From Utricularia gibba (taxonomy: Eukaryota; Streptophyta; Magnoliopsida; Lamiales; Lentibulariaceae), in assembly GCA_002189035.1 (NCBI GenBank), contig NEEC01000021.1:744001-808000 (forward strand): a DNA stretch of 64,000 nucleotides, written 5' to 3'. The translations under genes and the position numbers were made by a program. How positions within the stretch are numbered: position 1 is the stretch's first letter; every line of letters starts with the position of its first letter. The notes below the pieces were generated by a model. The model was given only the letters and a program-made list of their open reading frames with translations, did not search any database and was not told the origin of the DNA. This document shows positions 13,904-27,276 of this stretch, one piece after another.

Positions 13904-16345
13904 ATGGGTGGTTATGAGGATCAGATTGCAGTTTCAGGCGATTGGACGCCATCTAATGGAAGCCCGAGATCGATCTTCTCATCAATGAGGAATGATAACG
14001 TGGTAGCAGGATCACTTGAACCAGCTGTGGAAGTTAAAAACCAGCCCCTTTTTGAAGGGAGGACAGACTCTGGAAACACTGATGAAAATGAAGCCAGCAT
14101 CAAGGATGATGGAGAAATCGAGTGGAATACATTTTCAGAATCTAGAGCAAGCTCACGAGGGAATCTTGTTGAGAGAATGGCAGCCAGAGCTGGTAAAAAT
14201 GCTCCAAGATTGAATACAAGTATCAGACCACCCGATATTCCTGACATCTCTGATGGTCAGCAAACTTTTCTGATGACAATTCCTCCTGGTCTTAGCCCAA
14301 CAACTTTTCTGGAGTCCCCAGTTTTCCTTCATAACTCACAGGTGACTAACAATTTTTTTTTCATGGAAGAGAATTGTGTGGTTTTTTCTAAATACTATGA
14401 CTGCATTTGCCTGTAGGTTATGCCATCTCCCACAACTGGAAAGTTTTTCTATGCAGCATCTGGAAACAGTAGTAACTTAGCTCCGGTAACAGATAAATGC
14501 CAGACAAATTCGTTCCAGGATAGCTCATCCTTCACTTTCAAACCTGTTGCAGAATCTGGACCTCTATCTTACCGTAATCCAGCTAATAAAGTAAGTATTT
14601 GATGCCTAGAGCTAACTGAATCTTGGATGCATAATATAGTAATGAAGATAAGTATTTTTCTCGTAATGTGGAGACAGTGTCTCTGTTATATATGATGCTT
14701 GGAAATCCAGTGTAGCATGTCTAGAACTGATTGTCTCTGGGATTGCTGTTTATGTTTGTTTTTATGATGCTATCAAAATTAGATCTGTAGCTCTGATCTG
14801 AGATTGATTCTTGTTCATGCCGGTGACTCCAATTATCAGGAACCTATTAACGTCGAGGATTATTCAAAATCACATGGTGAAAAAACCAGCAAAAACGGCA
14901 CTTCTGAGATTTGTCACTCGAGTAGTGTTCCTGAAAGTTCTCCATCTCTTGAAGATGCAAATGAGAATGCGGATCAGTACTCTGGTGATCCTAGTGAAAG
15001 TCCTTGTGATGATGGATATTGTTGGAGAAAATATGGACAGAAGCAAGTCAGAGGAAGTGAGCATCCTAGGAGTTATTACAAATGCACACATGAAAACTGC
15101 CCTGTCAAGAAGAAAGTGGAACGCTCTCAGGAAGGAGACATTGCAGAGCTTGTCAATGGCGCCCATAACCATTCAAAGCCTCAGCCTGATCGCAGGGACA
15201 TGAATCAATACAACTCGAATAGCAACCGTGATTTTGTTTGGTCATCTGCACAGAAGCCAAATGCTACTGCTTCTGCATTAGCATGGTGTCAAGAATCAGG
15301 GTCCTCAGTCCCCATCCCACAAGAATACAGCACTGGCGGCGGCTCTCAACCTCAGGCTCAGTTTGAACTGGGAGATGGGGTGGATGTTTCATCCACTTTC
15401 TCGAATGATGATGAGGAAGAGCCTGTGATGCAAGGAGGTGCATCTTTAGTTTATGATGGTGAAGGAGATGAATCAGAATCAAAGAGAAGGTATGCAGCTT
15501 TTTTGTGGGTAACTTGGTAGAAATCATAGGAAGATAACACTTGAAACATTTATCTGCAGGAGGCATGAAACTCCATACATCCCAGAGTTGAGTGTAGTCA
15601 ACAGGGCTGCCATCAGGGAGCCGAGAGTTGTCGTCCAAACAATGAGTGATGTTGACATCCTTGATGATGGCTATCGTTGGCGCAAGTATGGCCAGAAAGT
15701 GGTGAAGGGAAATCCAAATCCAAGGTTCAAAAATCCACCTCTCTTTCCTTGCATTATTCTTCTCCTTTTGTGGAATCTGAACTGGCTGACCCTGTTGCAG
15801 GAGCTACTACAAGTGCACCAGCCCCGGGTGCAATGTCAGGAAGCATGTGGAGCGGGCTTCTCATGATCTCAAGTCCGTGATAACTACCTATGAAGGTAAG
15901 CACAACCATGATGTGCCTGCAGCAAGAAACAGCAGCCATGTCAACTCCGGGGCTCCAACAACCAGCAACCGCCTCCTCCGATGGCCGTTTCCAGTCACCT
16001 AAACCGCCCAGAGCTCATGCAAATGCTTGCCAACACGAGTTTCCGGCGACCGGAAATAGGTCCATATGGACTCTCAGGAAGGCCACAGATGAACGCCGGT
16101 CCAATGTACGGTTTCGGAGGATCCAACCAGCCACTGAATCTCAGTGCACTACCCGGTCTGGGGAAGCTCCCCCACTCCACCCTTACTCGGGAAGCCTCCC
16201 TCGGCCACTGAATAGCTACATGCTACCAAAAGTGGAGCCCAAATTGGAGCCTGTGACAACAGACTCTTCCGGCATGCTTCCCAGTGATGGCTCTTCACTG
16301 TATCAGCAGCTCATGAGCCAGTTGCCGCTTGGACCACAGATGTGA
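13904..16345 (+). CDS. Group I WRKY transcription factor (WRKY20/SUSIBA2-like), two apparent 1-base gaps
   Basis: Nuclear DNA-binding factor with two WRKY domains, which bind W-box TTGAC elements. Exons: 13904-14341, 14417-14590, 14840-15489, 15560-15724, 15801-16345. An SP-rich motif ([18 protein letters not shown]) precedes the N-terminal WRKY domain ([12 protein letters not shown]-x4-C, H-x-H) at about 15003-15166. The C-terminal domain ([16 protein letters not shown]) is split by the intron at NPNPR, the position conserved in WRKY genes, and continues to HNHDVP. After PAARNSS the printed frame ends early at 16002. Family-like C-terminal text ([14 protein letters not shown], then [13 protein letters not shown] and [16 protein letters not shown]) continues in two other frames, so one base seems missing near 15971-15981 and one in the C run at 16169-16173. 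With both, the exons total 658 codons exactly. The ortholog name is tentative. Confidence 0.9.
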
Positions 16346-17576
16346 GTTTCTGGTAAATGGGAAGCAGCAAGCAAACAAGCAGTCTGAAGCTCTAGTACTG
16401 AACAATGACTGGACTTCACCGGGGAGCAGCCTTTTGTCTCTTTTGAGCTTCAACAAAGATAGTTCGTTTTCACTGCTTTTTTTATTCAGTAATGTACAGA
16501 AAACATCACCAGACCATTGGAATTTGGTAGTTTCAATGAAGATTTCATTGCTGAAATGCAGTCTCCCAGTCGTTACTTTTCTGTCCAAACCACAATAACC
16601 CTCTTGTGAATGTTAAACTATAAGATATTTAGTTGGTAGTTTTAAATAAATTCGAAATTATACGAGTTTTTTTAGCTCCATATAGATGGATTTATATAAA
16701 ACCATATACATTCATTACTTCAATTAAAACTATTTAATCTCATTTTTAATCTCAATAACTAAATACTACTTAAAAAATTAATTTCAATCCATCAACTTTA
16801 TTTAAATTCAAATAAATTAGATACATTTTATTACATTTCCATTAACCAAACACTAGCTAAGTTCTATGGCAAAAGCTCAATTCATAACACATCAAATGTT
16901 CTTTTGGGACATGTTTAGAAGGTTTGCCTGTATTTCAAAACATTCGTATATTAATAATTAAATATATTTAATATATATGTTTTTAATATAAATATGATTT
17001 TTCAAAAACTGTGAAATTTTTTAATCAATTAAATTTTGATTTAGTTTTTTTTATATGTTATAAATATATCTGTCAAATATAATATAATTTTAAATATGTG
17101 TTCGTAACAGTTATGTATTGGACACATTATTAAATTTAACTATATGATACTTATTTATTTGACCATGAATATTTCAAAATACATCATTAATTAAACTATA
17201 TTATAAAACATTAACTTATAATTTTAGTATTTTAGATTTTAAAATATAATAGTTTTTTTTATTTTTCCAAATGGGCTCAATCGTTAAAGGTTTGGGCCAC
17301 CATCACATTAATTGCCTGGAGCTTGTGATCCAAACAATCGATCTTACTGCGCGTTTTCTTTTTCTGCTGTAGTTTAATTTGTGTAATCCGCGGGGGGGAT
17401 TCTCCTCCGTCACATACCGGCGAATTCGGTCGTCTACTTCTGCGTTTTTTATTGATCCATATAGATCCGTCGCTGATGACCGCATTTAGACGATGAGTGG
17501 AGTGGTGTTCCGGCTCTGTTTCCATTTTCATGTGCTGTTTGGATCCAAGTGACTGTTTTCTGAGGCTTCGTATCGT
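16346..17576. other. WRKY 3' region, MITE-like repeat, TFB1 promoter
   Basis: 16346-16600 is likely WRKY 3' UTR. A MITE-like repeat lies at about 16628-16862. About 16870-17270 is AT-rich without coding signal. 17280-17576 is GC-richer and reads as promoter and 5' UTR of TFB1. Confidence 0.5.
16628..16862. mobile_element. MITE-like repeat, copy 1
   Basis: An AT-rich, non-coding segment of about 235 bases with ends resembling TTAGTTGGTAG and CCAAACACTAGCTAAG. Its right two-thirds matches 63330-63545 closely (shared order: TTAAT-CTCAATAACTAAATACTA-TTAAAAAATTA, then CAACTTTATTT, then ACATTTTATTAC, then ACCAAACA). Two copies with similar length and no coding capacity suggest a MITE family. No clear target duplication was resolved. 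Confidence 0.45.
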
Positions 17577-20500
17577 ATGGCGGATAAGCAAGTTGTTAAA
17601 CGAGCTAAGTATAAGTCCACTGTGAAGGATCCTGGGGTTCCCGGCGTTATCAAGATGGTAATTTGTTTGCTGTTCTGTGCATTCTGGTTTTTCTCTTTTG
17701 GGCTCTTGGTGTTGTTTCATTCTCTAAAGCTTTTGGAGGAATTTCTGTTGTAATGTGCTATCATTGATCTGAACGTTATCATCCTGGAGATTAGGGTTAT
17801 GAAAATGTATTTTATTGATTGACTGTGCTGTTGCGGTACTCGTTGTATAATTACTAATATGCAAGGACATGATTTTTTTTAATTAAATTATTTATTCTGT
17901 CATCTCCAGGACATAGAAAAATTTGTTTTCGTGCCTAATGACCCCAAGTCATCCATGAAGCTAAATGTGGAGTTTAGGCTGATCAAAGGTGCTTTTTTTT
18001 TATTCAGCTTTATTGCCTATTTCAGTGTTCAATGTTGATGTACTACCATCTAGTGCAATTGAAACATGTTTTTCCACTAAAAAGAACAGTATCAAGGATT
18101 ATATTTAGTTTTCATACTGAATTGTGGTTGGGCTATAATTAATTTAGCTATTTGTGCATGCTTGCTAATCACAGGGCACAAATTCACCAAGGAAGGTTCC
18201 AGTAAACAGGCTATGCTTAATCTTTCACTGGAGCAGGCCCGTGCTCAATCTAAGTTGCAAATTTTTCAGATTGAAGCTTTGACGTAGATTTTCATGCTTT
18301 CATATTCGATGCTTTCTGAGTTATTAGCTGCATTCGTCTTATTTCAGGGTGGAAATTTCATTTTTGAATTCAGTAGTTTCCCTGACCGTGATGTTTGCAA
18401 AGAATTTGTGGGTGAGTTCTTACAAGAAGCACGTGTTCTATATATATGCTTGTTATGTGGCTTTGAGATTCCGTTGAGAAAATGTAGTTTTTTGGACATT
18501 ACGGGTCTCAAGCATTTGTTTGGCGAGTCACTATGACAAGCTCATATTCTGCATAGTGAACTGTGTACATTTTGAGTTTCAAGGCAATAGATAAAGTTCG
18601 CCATTAAGCTAGATGGTCAGTTATAACATGGTGCTGTATCAAGTGCAATGTAGATATTGAAAATGATCAGCGGGTTATCATTTTATTTATCTTTAGAAAT
18701 GTTAATTCATTTACTACCACGTGCTTGACAATTTTAGAATTTAGACTTTCAGTTAGCCTGAACAATGTTAGATACATCGTTTACTTGCATTTATGAGTTC
18801 GAAGACACTGCTTTAAAAAAATCAATACTATGTTCTATGTGTAAAATTGCATGCAGCGAATGCTCTTGGTTTTCATGCTGAAGCTGGAAAATCTGTCGCG
18901 GGGACGACTGATGTGTCAACTGCCAATGAGCAACTTAGCAGAGCCGAGTTGGAACATAGAATTAAGCTGCTGCAAGAAAACAGGTATTTGCACGAATGCC
19001 TTGAAGTTTTTGTAGGGTATGATTGGGGAAGTACTCGTTGCAGCAGCTGCTGCTGCTCGAATTTCTCTTGAATTGGAACGTAGAGTAAACTTCTGTTGCC
19101 ACTGTTTTATGTTTTGCATCTTCAATGTTTGCCACTACGGTGGATGTATTAAATAAGTGAAATTGGCAGTGACTTACAGGTGCTTCACAAGCAATTCGTT
19201 TATGGTGGTATACTTACTGAAGCTGAATTTTGGGCAACACGACAGGTTGGCAATCTTCTTGTTATTAATTTCACTTAAAAAAATTATTTAATGACGTAGA
19301 TTAGCCAAACATTATAGCATAGTCTGTTGAATAATTTCATTTGGAGACTTCCTAATGTGATGTTTTTTTTTCTGGCTTCATTGTTGGCTAGGATTCTTAA
19401 GATATTCTATGCGTAGTCTTCTTTATATAATTTTTAATATTGATTTTCGTGTCTACTTATTCTAAAGTGTCTGTACCGTGATACAGAAATTGTTGGAACA
19501 GAATAATAACAACAGGCAGAAACAGAGGCTAGCGTTGAAAAATGACATGTGGATTGTGAAGCCGCTATCTGATGGTCAGGTGAGCTCCCTTTCTTTCTGC
19601 ACCTCAACTAATAATATGAATAGCGAATGCTTCTCATGCAATATCAGCTACATCTTTAAGTGCCAGATCATTGCATCAAATTTTTTTTAGGCGAAATAGC
19701 CAATAAATCTGCTAAATTTTAGCTGTCCCCCTATATCTTTCTTTTATTTTAGTTCACAGGGTTGATTTTAATGGGATTCTCATATTTTTGTTTCAGTCAA
19801 ACAGAGTAACCTTTAACCTAACACCTGAAATCATTCATCAGGTATGCATCTATTCTTTCCTGTTCTTTCTGGCACTCTCTATTTGCCCTTTTTTCCTGAT
19901 TTATTATATCTTGCTAGATAAAAACGCATTTAATGTGGTCAGCAATCAAAACACCCTGTTTCCTTATTTTTGTTTATTTCATTGTGTTGCCGATGCGTAT
20001 ATGAATATTTTAACCTTTATGACAGATATTTGCTGAAAAACCAGCAGTTCGTGAAGCGTATCTGAAATTTGTTCCAGACAAGGTAGCCATTTTGTAATAT
20101 CGGGACATTTTTGTAGTGCTTCACAGTCTCCTTGCATATATTTATCATGGTCATACTCTGAAATATGAGCTGAGTGGCCTTGATTAGAAAATGAGCCAAT
20201 AAGTTGAATGCATGAAATGCTTAAACTTCACTAGCTAACGGAATGCAACATTGATTATATTTCGATGTTGGAAGTGTTAGAGGAACTTTGATGTTCTACT
20301 ACAGATGACTGAAAAGGAGTTCTGGACCAAATATTCTAGAGCTGAGTATCTCCACAGTACGAAAAATATAGTTGCTGCGGCTGCTGAGGCAGCTGAAGAT
20401 GAGGAGCTTGCTGTCTTTCTCAAACGGGATGATATGCTTGCAGTTGAAGCACGAAGGAAGGTAACTTGATTTGAATTTCTTGCCTATTTTTTTTGTATCA

Positions 20501-23096
20501 AATTTTTTGTATTATGGCCTCATATAGAACCACTGCTTTCCGCAGATAAGGCGGGTTGATCCAACTGTGGACCTGGAATCCGACAAGGGTGATGACTACA
20601 CACATCTCCAGGTATGTGTGGAGTGTAGCCCATGTTCAGCAATAGCTCTCTTCTCTATTTTTCCAGGGCTGGTTTTCCCTCTCTTTTGATATCTTTTTCC
20701 TAATATAAAAAAATAAATCTTAACTCATTTGCGTTTTTTTTTGTTTTGTTCAAAGAAGCATATTTATGTTTTCGTTCACGGGGTGCATTGTCGTTCCTTA
20801 ATTTTGAATGGAGCGTGTTGACTTTTTTATTTATTTAAAGATTTTAATCCCTTAATTTGAATTGCATTTCCTAATGTATTACCTAGGATCATGGACTACC
20901 CGACAATGAGATCAAGGATGACTTGGACTCACAATATGAGCCCTATCGGAGATCCTTCTCACAAGACTTGAACCAGCATTCGGCAGTTGTCCTCCAAGGA
21001 AGAATTGTGGGTAAGTATTGTAGAACTAATGATTTTAAATACATAGCAGTGAGCTGATGAACTAATGCAACTGATGTTTTCTTTTTGTTCCATTGTTGTG
21101 GAAGATGTTGAGCTAGGTGATACACGGGCTGTTGCTGAAGCCTTTGCTAAAACCAAACATGGTCAGAATAGCACCTTCACCATTATTGGCCATGCAGATT
21201 GCAGTTATTTGTCAAGGGAGCAGCTTCATTTCAGCTGAATTCTTTTGCAGCTGAGTTGTCCAATGATACATCTAGTAAGGATTTGAGGATGGAATCCTCT
21301 GACCCAATCTTTCGAAGAGCTGAGATGGAGGATCTTCAGGGACCTCGAGATCCTGAAGCTGCTCCTCTTTTAATCAAGGTTTGGCCATTAAAATTGTTAC
21401 ATTTTAAAAATCATACTACTCACTTTGTTTTTTTCATGACTTCTATTCATGAACAGGATCCTCGTGACTATTTTGATGCTCAACAAGCCAACGCACTAAA
21501 AGCACTGGGAGATGCAGTTGCAGGTGCCAAACCATTAAAAACCAGGGTGAGTCCGGATGAGGCTTATGGTTTCCTCAGGGATCTTGCAGCGGATATCAGA
21601 GTTAATGGCTTGATTGAACCAATTATGGGTCGGGAGGTGGCTTTTAAGGTATTTACTTCTACATTTAATTTTCTCTTTATTACAGAGTTACTCAACTATT
21701 GACATTTTCCATGAGAGCCTCTCTGTTTCCTGTAGGTCCTAACAAGTTTAACACATAATATATCTAGTGCCAAGTTTCATCTTGGACATGATCCACGAGA
21801 GAGTGTCCTCGACAGATTGCCGAAAGTTACTAAAGAAGAACTCTTGCAAGTATGTTTGTGCCATACCGCAACTAAAATTTTTCATATATGACTTAATATT
21901 CTTTGGTGGTCTTTTCTTGCAGCACTCGGCATCTCTTCAGGAACTACTTATTCATTTCTGGTCATCATATCCTATTACAACAAATCACCTTTATACAAAG
22001 GTTTTTTTTTTCCACACTCAGTGTTGAGCATATTTAGTGTCCATTCTTTTCATCCTGGTGAATCTCTCATCTTTATCCTAAAAAAAGCGTAAGGCCAGAA
22101 TTCATAGAAATGTCGCAGGCTTATCTATTTCTTGTGTAGCAGCTCGCCTTGCTTGTTATCTTCTATGGGATTGTTCATGGTTTTGCTGTTTTTAGGAAAA
22201 GTTGCTTCCTTTTGATTGTGATTGAAGTTCATGCACTTATTTGTTAAAAGTTTGAAATCTATATGAATTTCAAGGTGAAGGCAGAAGGCAATGCATATGA
22301 GTGGTAGAAAAACAAACCCATATGCCGTTCACTCCTAGTGCTCTTAGGAGGTTATTCGATAAAAGAAATGCAATAGCTTCACATCTTTTTCCTTGGACAG
22401 GGTTCCAGTCTCTTAAACTCATTTAGTGTTGTTCCAAAACCGGCTTGTGCGTTCAATTTTCAACACATGCATTCTTCTTCCTTGTTCCTAGTAGTCTCTG
22501 TGCCCCCCTCCGTAACTAGGATTTGAACCTTGTTATTGTAGTGTCTGCCCGGGCTAGATTTGTAGTAGAGAAAACTTCGTCAGTCTGAGTCCACTTTGTA
22601 GCGACAGTAACCTAAGGTCAGAGTTTATGAGCTCTTTTCTGATTGAATGATGCTCCTAAAGGGATGGTATTTGAGTGTGCTGGTTTTCCAAACACTTGCA
22701 TCAATATTCTAATCTTCTCCTCCATTTACTCTTCGTTATCAGGTTACTCGATTAAAAGATGCAATGTCACAGTTATACCCCAAGTTACAGGTAAGCTCCC
22801 ATCACTTATCATCAGCCATGGCTGCCATATTTTGATCCTTCCCACCTTCCTGCACCTCCAGGAGATCAAGGAATCTGTGCAGTCTGATTTCCGGCATCAA
22901 GTCTCCCTTCTTATCCAGCCCATGCTTCAGGTTTGCTCCAAGTCTGCATCATCTTGATGCCCTCGTTGCCATTTCCATTTATGGTGCAATTCTGTTGCTG
23001 CAGGCTCTGGATGCTGCATTTGCACACTACGATGCAGACACACAGAGGAGATCAGCTGGCCAAAACGGGGAGAAGCATCACCATCAACTCCGGTGA
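17577..23096 (+). CDS. TFB1: General transcription factor TFIIH subunit 1 (p62/TFB1)
   Basis: Core TFIIH subunit acting in RNA polymerase II initiation and nucleotide-excision repair. The first exon (MADKQVVKRAKYKST) leads into the PH-like domain (VFVPNDPKSSMKLNV, GHKFTKEGS, GGNFIFEF). Two BSD-type segments follow (GGILTEAEFWATRQ near 19220 and MTEKEFWTKYSRAEYL near 20305; the FW pairs are BSD hallmarks). A long C-terminal region ends LLIQPMLQALDAAFAHYDAD. About 16 exons, nearly all with clean GT-AG borders and an unbroken frame. The exception is the third intron, 18237-18347: the exon ends ...SLEQ at CAG followed by GC, not GT, and the next exon begins GGT GGA AAT. The resulting SLEQGGNFIFEF matches the family, so a GC-AG intron (or a single base change) is inferred. 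The length is close to Arabidopsis TFB1, about 590 residues. Confidence 0.92.
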
Positions 23097-23875
23097 TGCA
23101 GCAGTGCCTGCCTTATGAAGAAATTTTGCTCCATGGCTTGATCACCTAAAATGCGAGTGAGTGATACGTCAACATCATATTTCTTAATGGCTTGCACTAT
23201 TGTTAATGCAATCCATGAAGCCTGTTTTTTATGGCAATCGTGCAAACAGTTTTTCAATTTTTTAAAAGATGAATTAGTTTATGATATCGTAAATCAGTTT
23301 TAATTTTAAATTCAACAGAATTTCATGCCAAGGTTTTTTGCATTTTCATCTAAAGTTCAATGACTCTAAATCTTTTATTAGAGTTATATCGTATTCATAT
23401 CTCGTCATTTAGGAAGTTTGATGAGAAAAAAACTATCAAAGTAGGAATGAAAATTGTGAATATTATTTATAATGATATGTCGTTATAATGATGTTAGAGT
23501 TCTATTAGTTTTGATAATATAAAGAGGTTAAATGTATAATTTCATAAATTTAAGAATAAATTATTTAAAAAAATTAAATTGAAAGACATATAAAATAATT
23601 TTAAGGATTGAATTATTTATATTGATTATAATTTGTAATGACATCAACAAACTTCACCTTTTAATATTTTATGTAATGACAATATTGATATTCATAAAAT
23701 TAAGATTTAGTCACAAGAATCAACTTTAACATTATACAAAAATAATAATTAATATTTTTATCAAATTATATAAAAAATTAATATTTGAAACAGTCAAAGT
23801 CAATTTTACTATATACAAAACGATAAGAATTAATTATATATAATTTTTAAATACCATGTGCAGTATTGATACGAG
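23097..23875. other. AT-rich spacer between convergent genes
   Basis: Separates the 3' ends of TFB1 (+) and pheophytinase (-). The first ~130 bases are probably TFB1 3' UTR. The rest is AT-rich and I see no gene or clear repeat in it. Confidence 0.5.
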
Positions 23876-25853
23876 TTATAGGGTTCCTTCATCAGCCAGA
23901 GACCCTCCCCTGAATCTGATGTTTGAAAAGGGGTTAAAATGGGACCTCACCCAACCCCAAACAGACTTGTTGAAGCCATGGAACTGTACTTCCACAGACC
24001 TCCTGCTGCCTTTTCTGAAGAACTCCACGTTCTTGATCACTTCATAGTCTGTGTTTTCACCCTCTTCGATCAATGGAAGAGAAGCAGAGCCACCAGACTC
24101 CAGATTCTGTATCCAGTTGCGCACAAGAAAGTTCACAACCTGGACAAAAGCGCAAAATGCAGACAACATGCTTTAGTTCAGAGAAGTATATGCAGCATCC
24201 CGAGGTGATCTTCCATTCCTCCAGTCACCGGGATATTTGAGAGCTGATCGGAGCGAGGTGGAAGAAAGGAGGGTAAAAAGGAGGAAGGTGATCACCTCAG
24301 GAACTTCGTCGTGTGGGCAGTGACCTGCTGGGCTGATCTCGTAGTACAAAGCATCTGGTACTTGCTGCCTTGCTTGCAAACCCCAGATGGGTGTAACCCA
24401 AGGATCTTCCTTTCCGTACATAAGACAAACAGGTTTACTGTTCTCTCGACACCTAAGAGGACAGGCGAGGTCAATGCTGACAAAGAGGTGCTGCAATTCT
24501 AACATTCTCAGGAACCAGGATGAACATGAGGAGGTGTGTCTGCTTTATTACATACCTGGACAAGGTTTGGTTGAAGGTTAATCTTCCCTGAGGGGCAAAC
24601 ATGATTGAAGCAAAGGATGCAGCTGCAGCTGGATGCTGTGTAGTCTCCACGATTCGGGTGAACACCTTGTCGACATTCAGTGAGTGGTCTGTGTAAACTT
24701 GTCCCAGAATTCCAGCAATTGTCTTTGGATCACTTATTTTCTGCCATCTACAATGCAAGCAAGCGTTTATCAAAAGACTCATATTAAACAAAAGAATGAG
24801 GTGACTGAGTTTTCCATCAGATGGCACTCACAAAATGGCAACCAGTTTTCTAATTCTTGGGGGCAGAGGGAATGTTCCAGTCCATGGGAAGAGTCTTGAA
24901 AGTCTTGGAGATCTCTCTGGGTTTGGAAGAAAGCCCCAAAATGGAGTTGCATTGAGCAAAATGACACCTTTTACTAACTCGGGATTCATTGCAGCGAGGT
25001 AGAGTGCCATGAAGCCACCGAGGGAATTTCCAACTACATATGTTGGCTCCTTAATCACCTGGAATTTTCCATGTCTCCTCATCAGAGAACTGCATACTCC
25101 AAAATCCAGAAAAAGAGAGTGTAAAAAACTGAGGTGTATGCATACCTCTTCAATGAAATGTTGTACTTGCTCATGCCACAAATCAACTGAAAAAACTAAT
25201 TCTTCAGCCCATGCCTCACTTTGATCTCCAAATCCCCAGAAGTTAGCTTCTCCATCTAACCTGTCCTTGTTTTCATCCTCAGGTTGCAAAGTAGGATCTT
25301 CACGTGGCAGTGACAAGCCTTGACCAACAAAATCAAGAGCCCAAGTTCTATGGCCTCGACCAAGATCTTTCAACTGCTTTTCATAATGAAACGATCCAAC
25401 TCCAAATCCAGGAAGAAATAGAACAGATGGGGAATCTGCATTTTGAGAACCTGCTGTTTCATAATGGACACTCAGCTTTGGCTTCCATTCCCAGTAGTGA
25501 CTGGTAATGGTAGCCACATCATCTCCCCTTTCTTCATCAGGTAAGCTAGGAATCAACACCTTTGGTTTAGATTGAGCACCAGATATGGCATTGCTTCCAT
25601 TACCTTCTGCATCTAGAGTGTAGGAAGCACAAGCTCCACTTGAATCAACTTGCTCATAGCTTTTATGGCAGCAAACCAGTGGAGGAAGTATGTGTTCCTT
25701 CGATCTTGAAGCCTGGGAGACTGATTTGGTTCTACGAAAGAGGTGCTTCGCCCCTGTCCGAGGATGCTGAGAATAATGGGAACTCAAGTCCTTCTGATCC
25801 CGACAGCTCGGAGCATAATTCATGTGTGCAGAATGGCAAGATAGAAGTTCCAT
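23876..25853 (-). CDS. PPH: Pheophytinase, chloroplast
   Basis: Alpha/beta hydrolase that removes phytol from pheophytin during chlorophyll breakdown in senescing chloroplasts. Exons on the minus strand: 25853-25146, 25058-24832, 24747-24556, 24452-24296 and 24139-23876, giving 515 residues. The N-terminal ~110 residues are Ser/basic rich like a transit peptide. PPH signatures follow in order: HYETAGSQNADSPSVLFLPG, GFGVGSFHYEKQL, the nucleophile elbow GNSLGG, LLNATPFWGFLPNP, ISDPKTIAGILGQVYTDHS, TQHPAAAASFASIM, and the catalytic His in ISPAGHCPHDEVPEV. Start at 25853 (MELLSC) is chosen over an in-frame ATG at 25892 because the known protein also begins ME. The first intron (25059-25145) is 87 bases with no in-frame stop, so retention would add 29 residues just before GNSLGG. 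Confidence 0.95.
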
Positions 25854-27060
25854 CCTGATCTTTAAGGTTGCAAGAAAGGAAAAACTCAGCAAGCTAATGA
25901 TTCAAGCTCGAGGAAACATATTACAAGCGACAGCCCAATATGTTAAAAGCGAAAATTGAGAAGAAGCATTCTAGCAACAAACCAACCCCAGAACGAGGAG
26001 ATCAAGATATCGAAGCAGCACTACTTATTAGGAAAAAGCAGTTGGTAAGGTGATCACCAGAAGGGGAAAAATCAAAACTTTGTGTCGGTATCAATCTTCT
26101 GATACCGTATGAGCTGAGTGCACGCCTTGTTCTCGCAAATTTGTGGAGCCAATTCTTCGAGGGACCACGCACAGTTTGAAAACAAAAATCCGTCAAAACA
26201 ATCTCACCGACCCCAGGTGCAATGGCGGCCTACAGGGTAAAATCTTGGGTTTACATTTACAAGTTAAAGCGGGGGATTTACATCAAATCCAAGGACTGGA
26301 GAAAAGGAGACAGCATTCCATTAGACCGAAGCTCTGGGCCTCTCTGATCATTGAAACTGGAGAAGCTGCTTCCTGGAAGTTCACCTCAATCCTAGAGAAC
26401 ACCTGATCAACAAAATCGTCATGTTAACATCATTAAAAGAGGCATCGCAGCTCGAGGGTGAGAACAGAGGACTATATTTCGATTCCCAATAATAGATGTA
26501 AGTAGTAGTATTGAAATTAAGTATCCTATGGATGGAATTAATACACATAAATTTAGGTACATAAAAAACGTAAATCATATTAAAAAAATATTATATTCAA
26601 ATAATTATTAGTAATCGTTATTTAATTTTTAAATCTTAATGTGAAATTATTTGTTATAATATACAAATTCAAATTGAATTGATTTTTTATCCGGTTAAAA
26701 CTTGTTTTTATGTATAATTGTAATTAATATTCAAATCATAAATTGATCTAATTTGTGTCCCTAATCTTAATGCATCTTTTTGTTTTTTGTTTTTTTATTA
26801 TTAGTTAAAACTTAAATCAGTAAGAAGATCATCTTGGATACTCAATTTGTATAGTGAAATATTAAGTTCAAATTAAACATATGATGAATCGGTGAGTACA
26901 CTGAATCTCAAATATATAAGAAATGTAAATTACATTAAAAAAATTAAACATAATGAATTATTAGTAATCTATAATTTATTATATATTTAATTATTAAATT
27001 TTAATTAGTGTTGGTAGTTGGAGTGGAGAATGCAAAAGTAGAGTTTCTCCGAAGAGAAAT
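25854..27060. other. Spacer between divergent PPH and HSP90 genes
   Basis: Divergent promoter region. 25854-26400 is only mildly AT-rich and may hold the PPH leader. 26400-27000 is strongly AT-rich. No gene can be supported. Confidence 0.5.
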
Positions 27061-27276
27061 GGAATATTCCGTAACGGAATCCATCCATCAGTATTTATAG
27101 CTGGTGAAAATTTTTTTATTATCTATGAAATTATTGTAATGAAAAATTGAATTTTATTTTTATTTTTTTTTATCAATATTTTTAGCTTCTAGAGACTTCG
27201 AAGCGGGTGCCTGCATTTCGCCAACGGACCAACACTACAGAAGAATCTAGAAGCCCTACTTCACTCCCTATATAAA
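27045..27276 (+). promoter_or_regulatory. HSP90 promoter: heat-shock elements and TATA box
   Basis: Inverted GAA/TTC units, the heat-shock-factor binding core, recur here: TTCTCCGAAGAGAA at about 27045-27058, GGAATATTCC at 27061-27070 followed by GGAATCC, CTTCGAAG at about 27197-27204, and GAAGAATCTAGAA at about 27240-27252 (one mismatch to GAAnnTTCnnGAA). A TATATAAA box lies at about 27269-27276, roughly 100 bases before the start codon. This fits a heat-inducible cytosolic HSP90. Confidence 0.75.

Noticed and set aside
17277-17720. 147-residue minus-strand frame
   Set aside because: It overlaps the TFB1 leader and first exon on the opposite strand and has no domain or family features.
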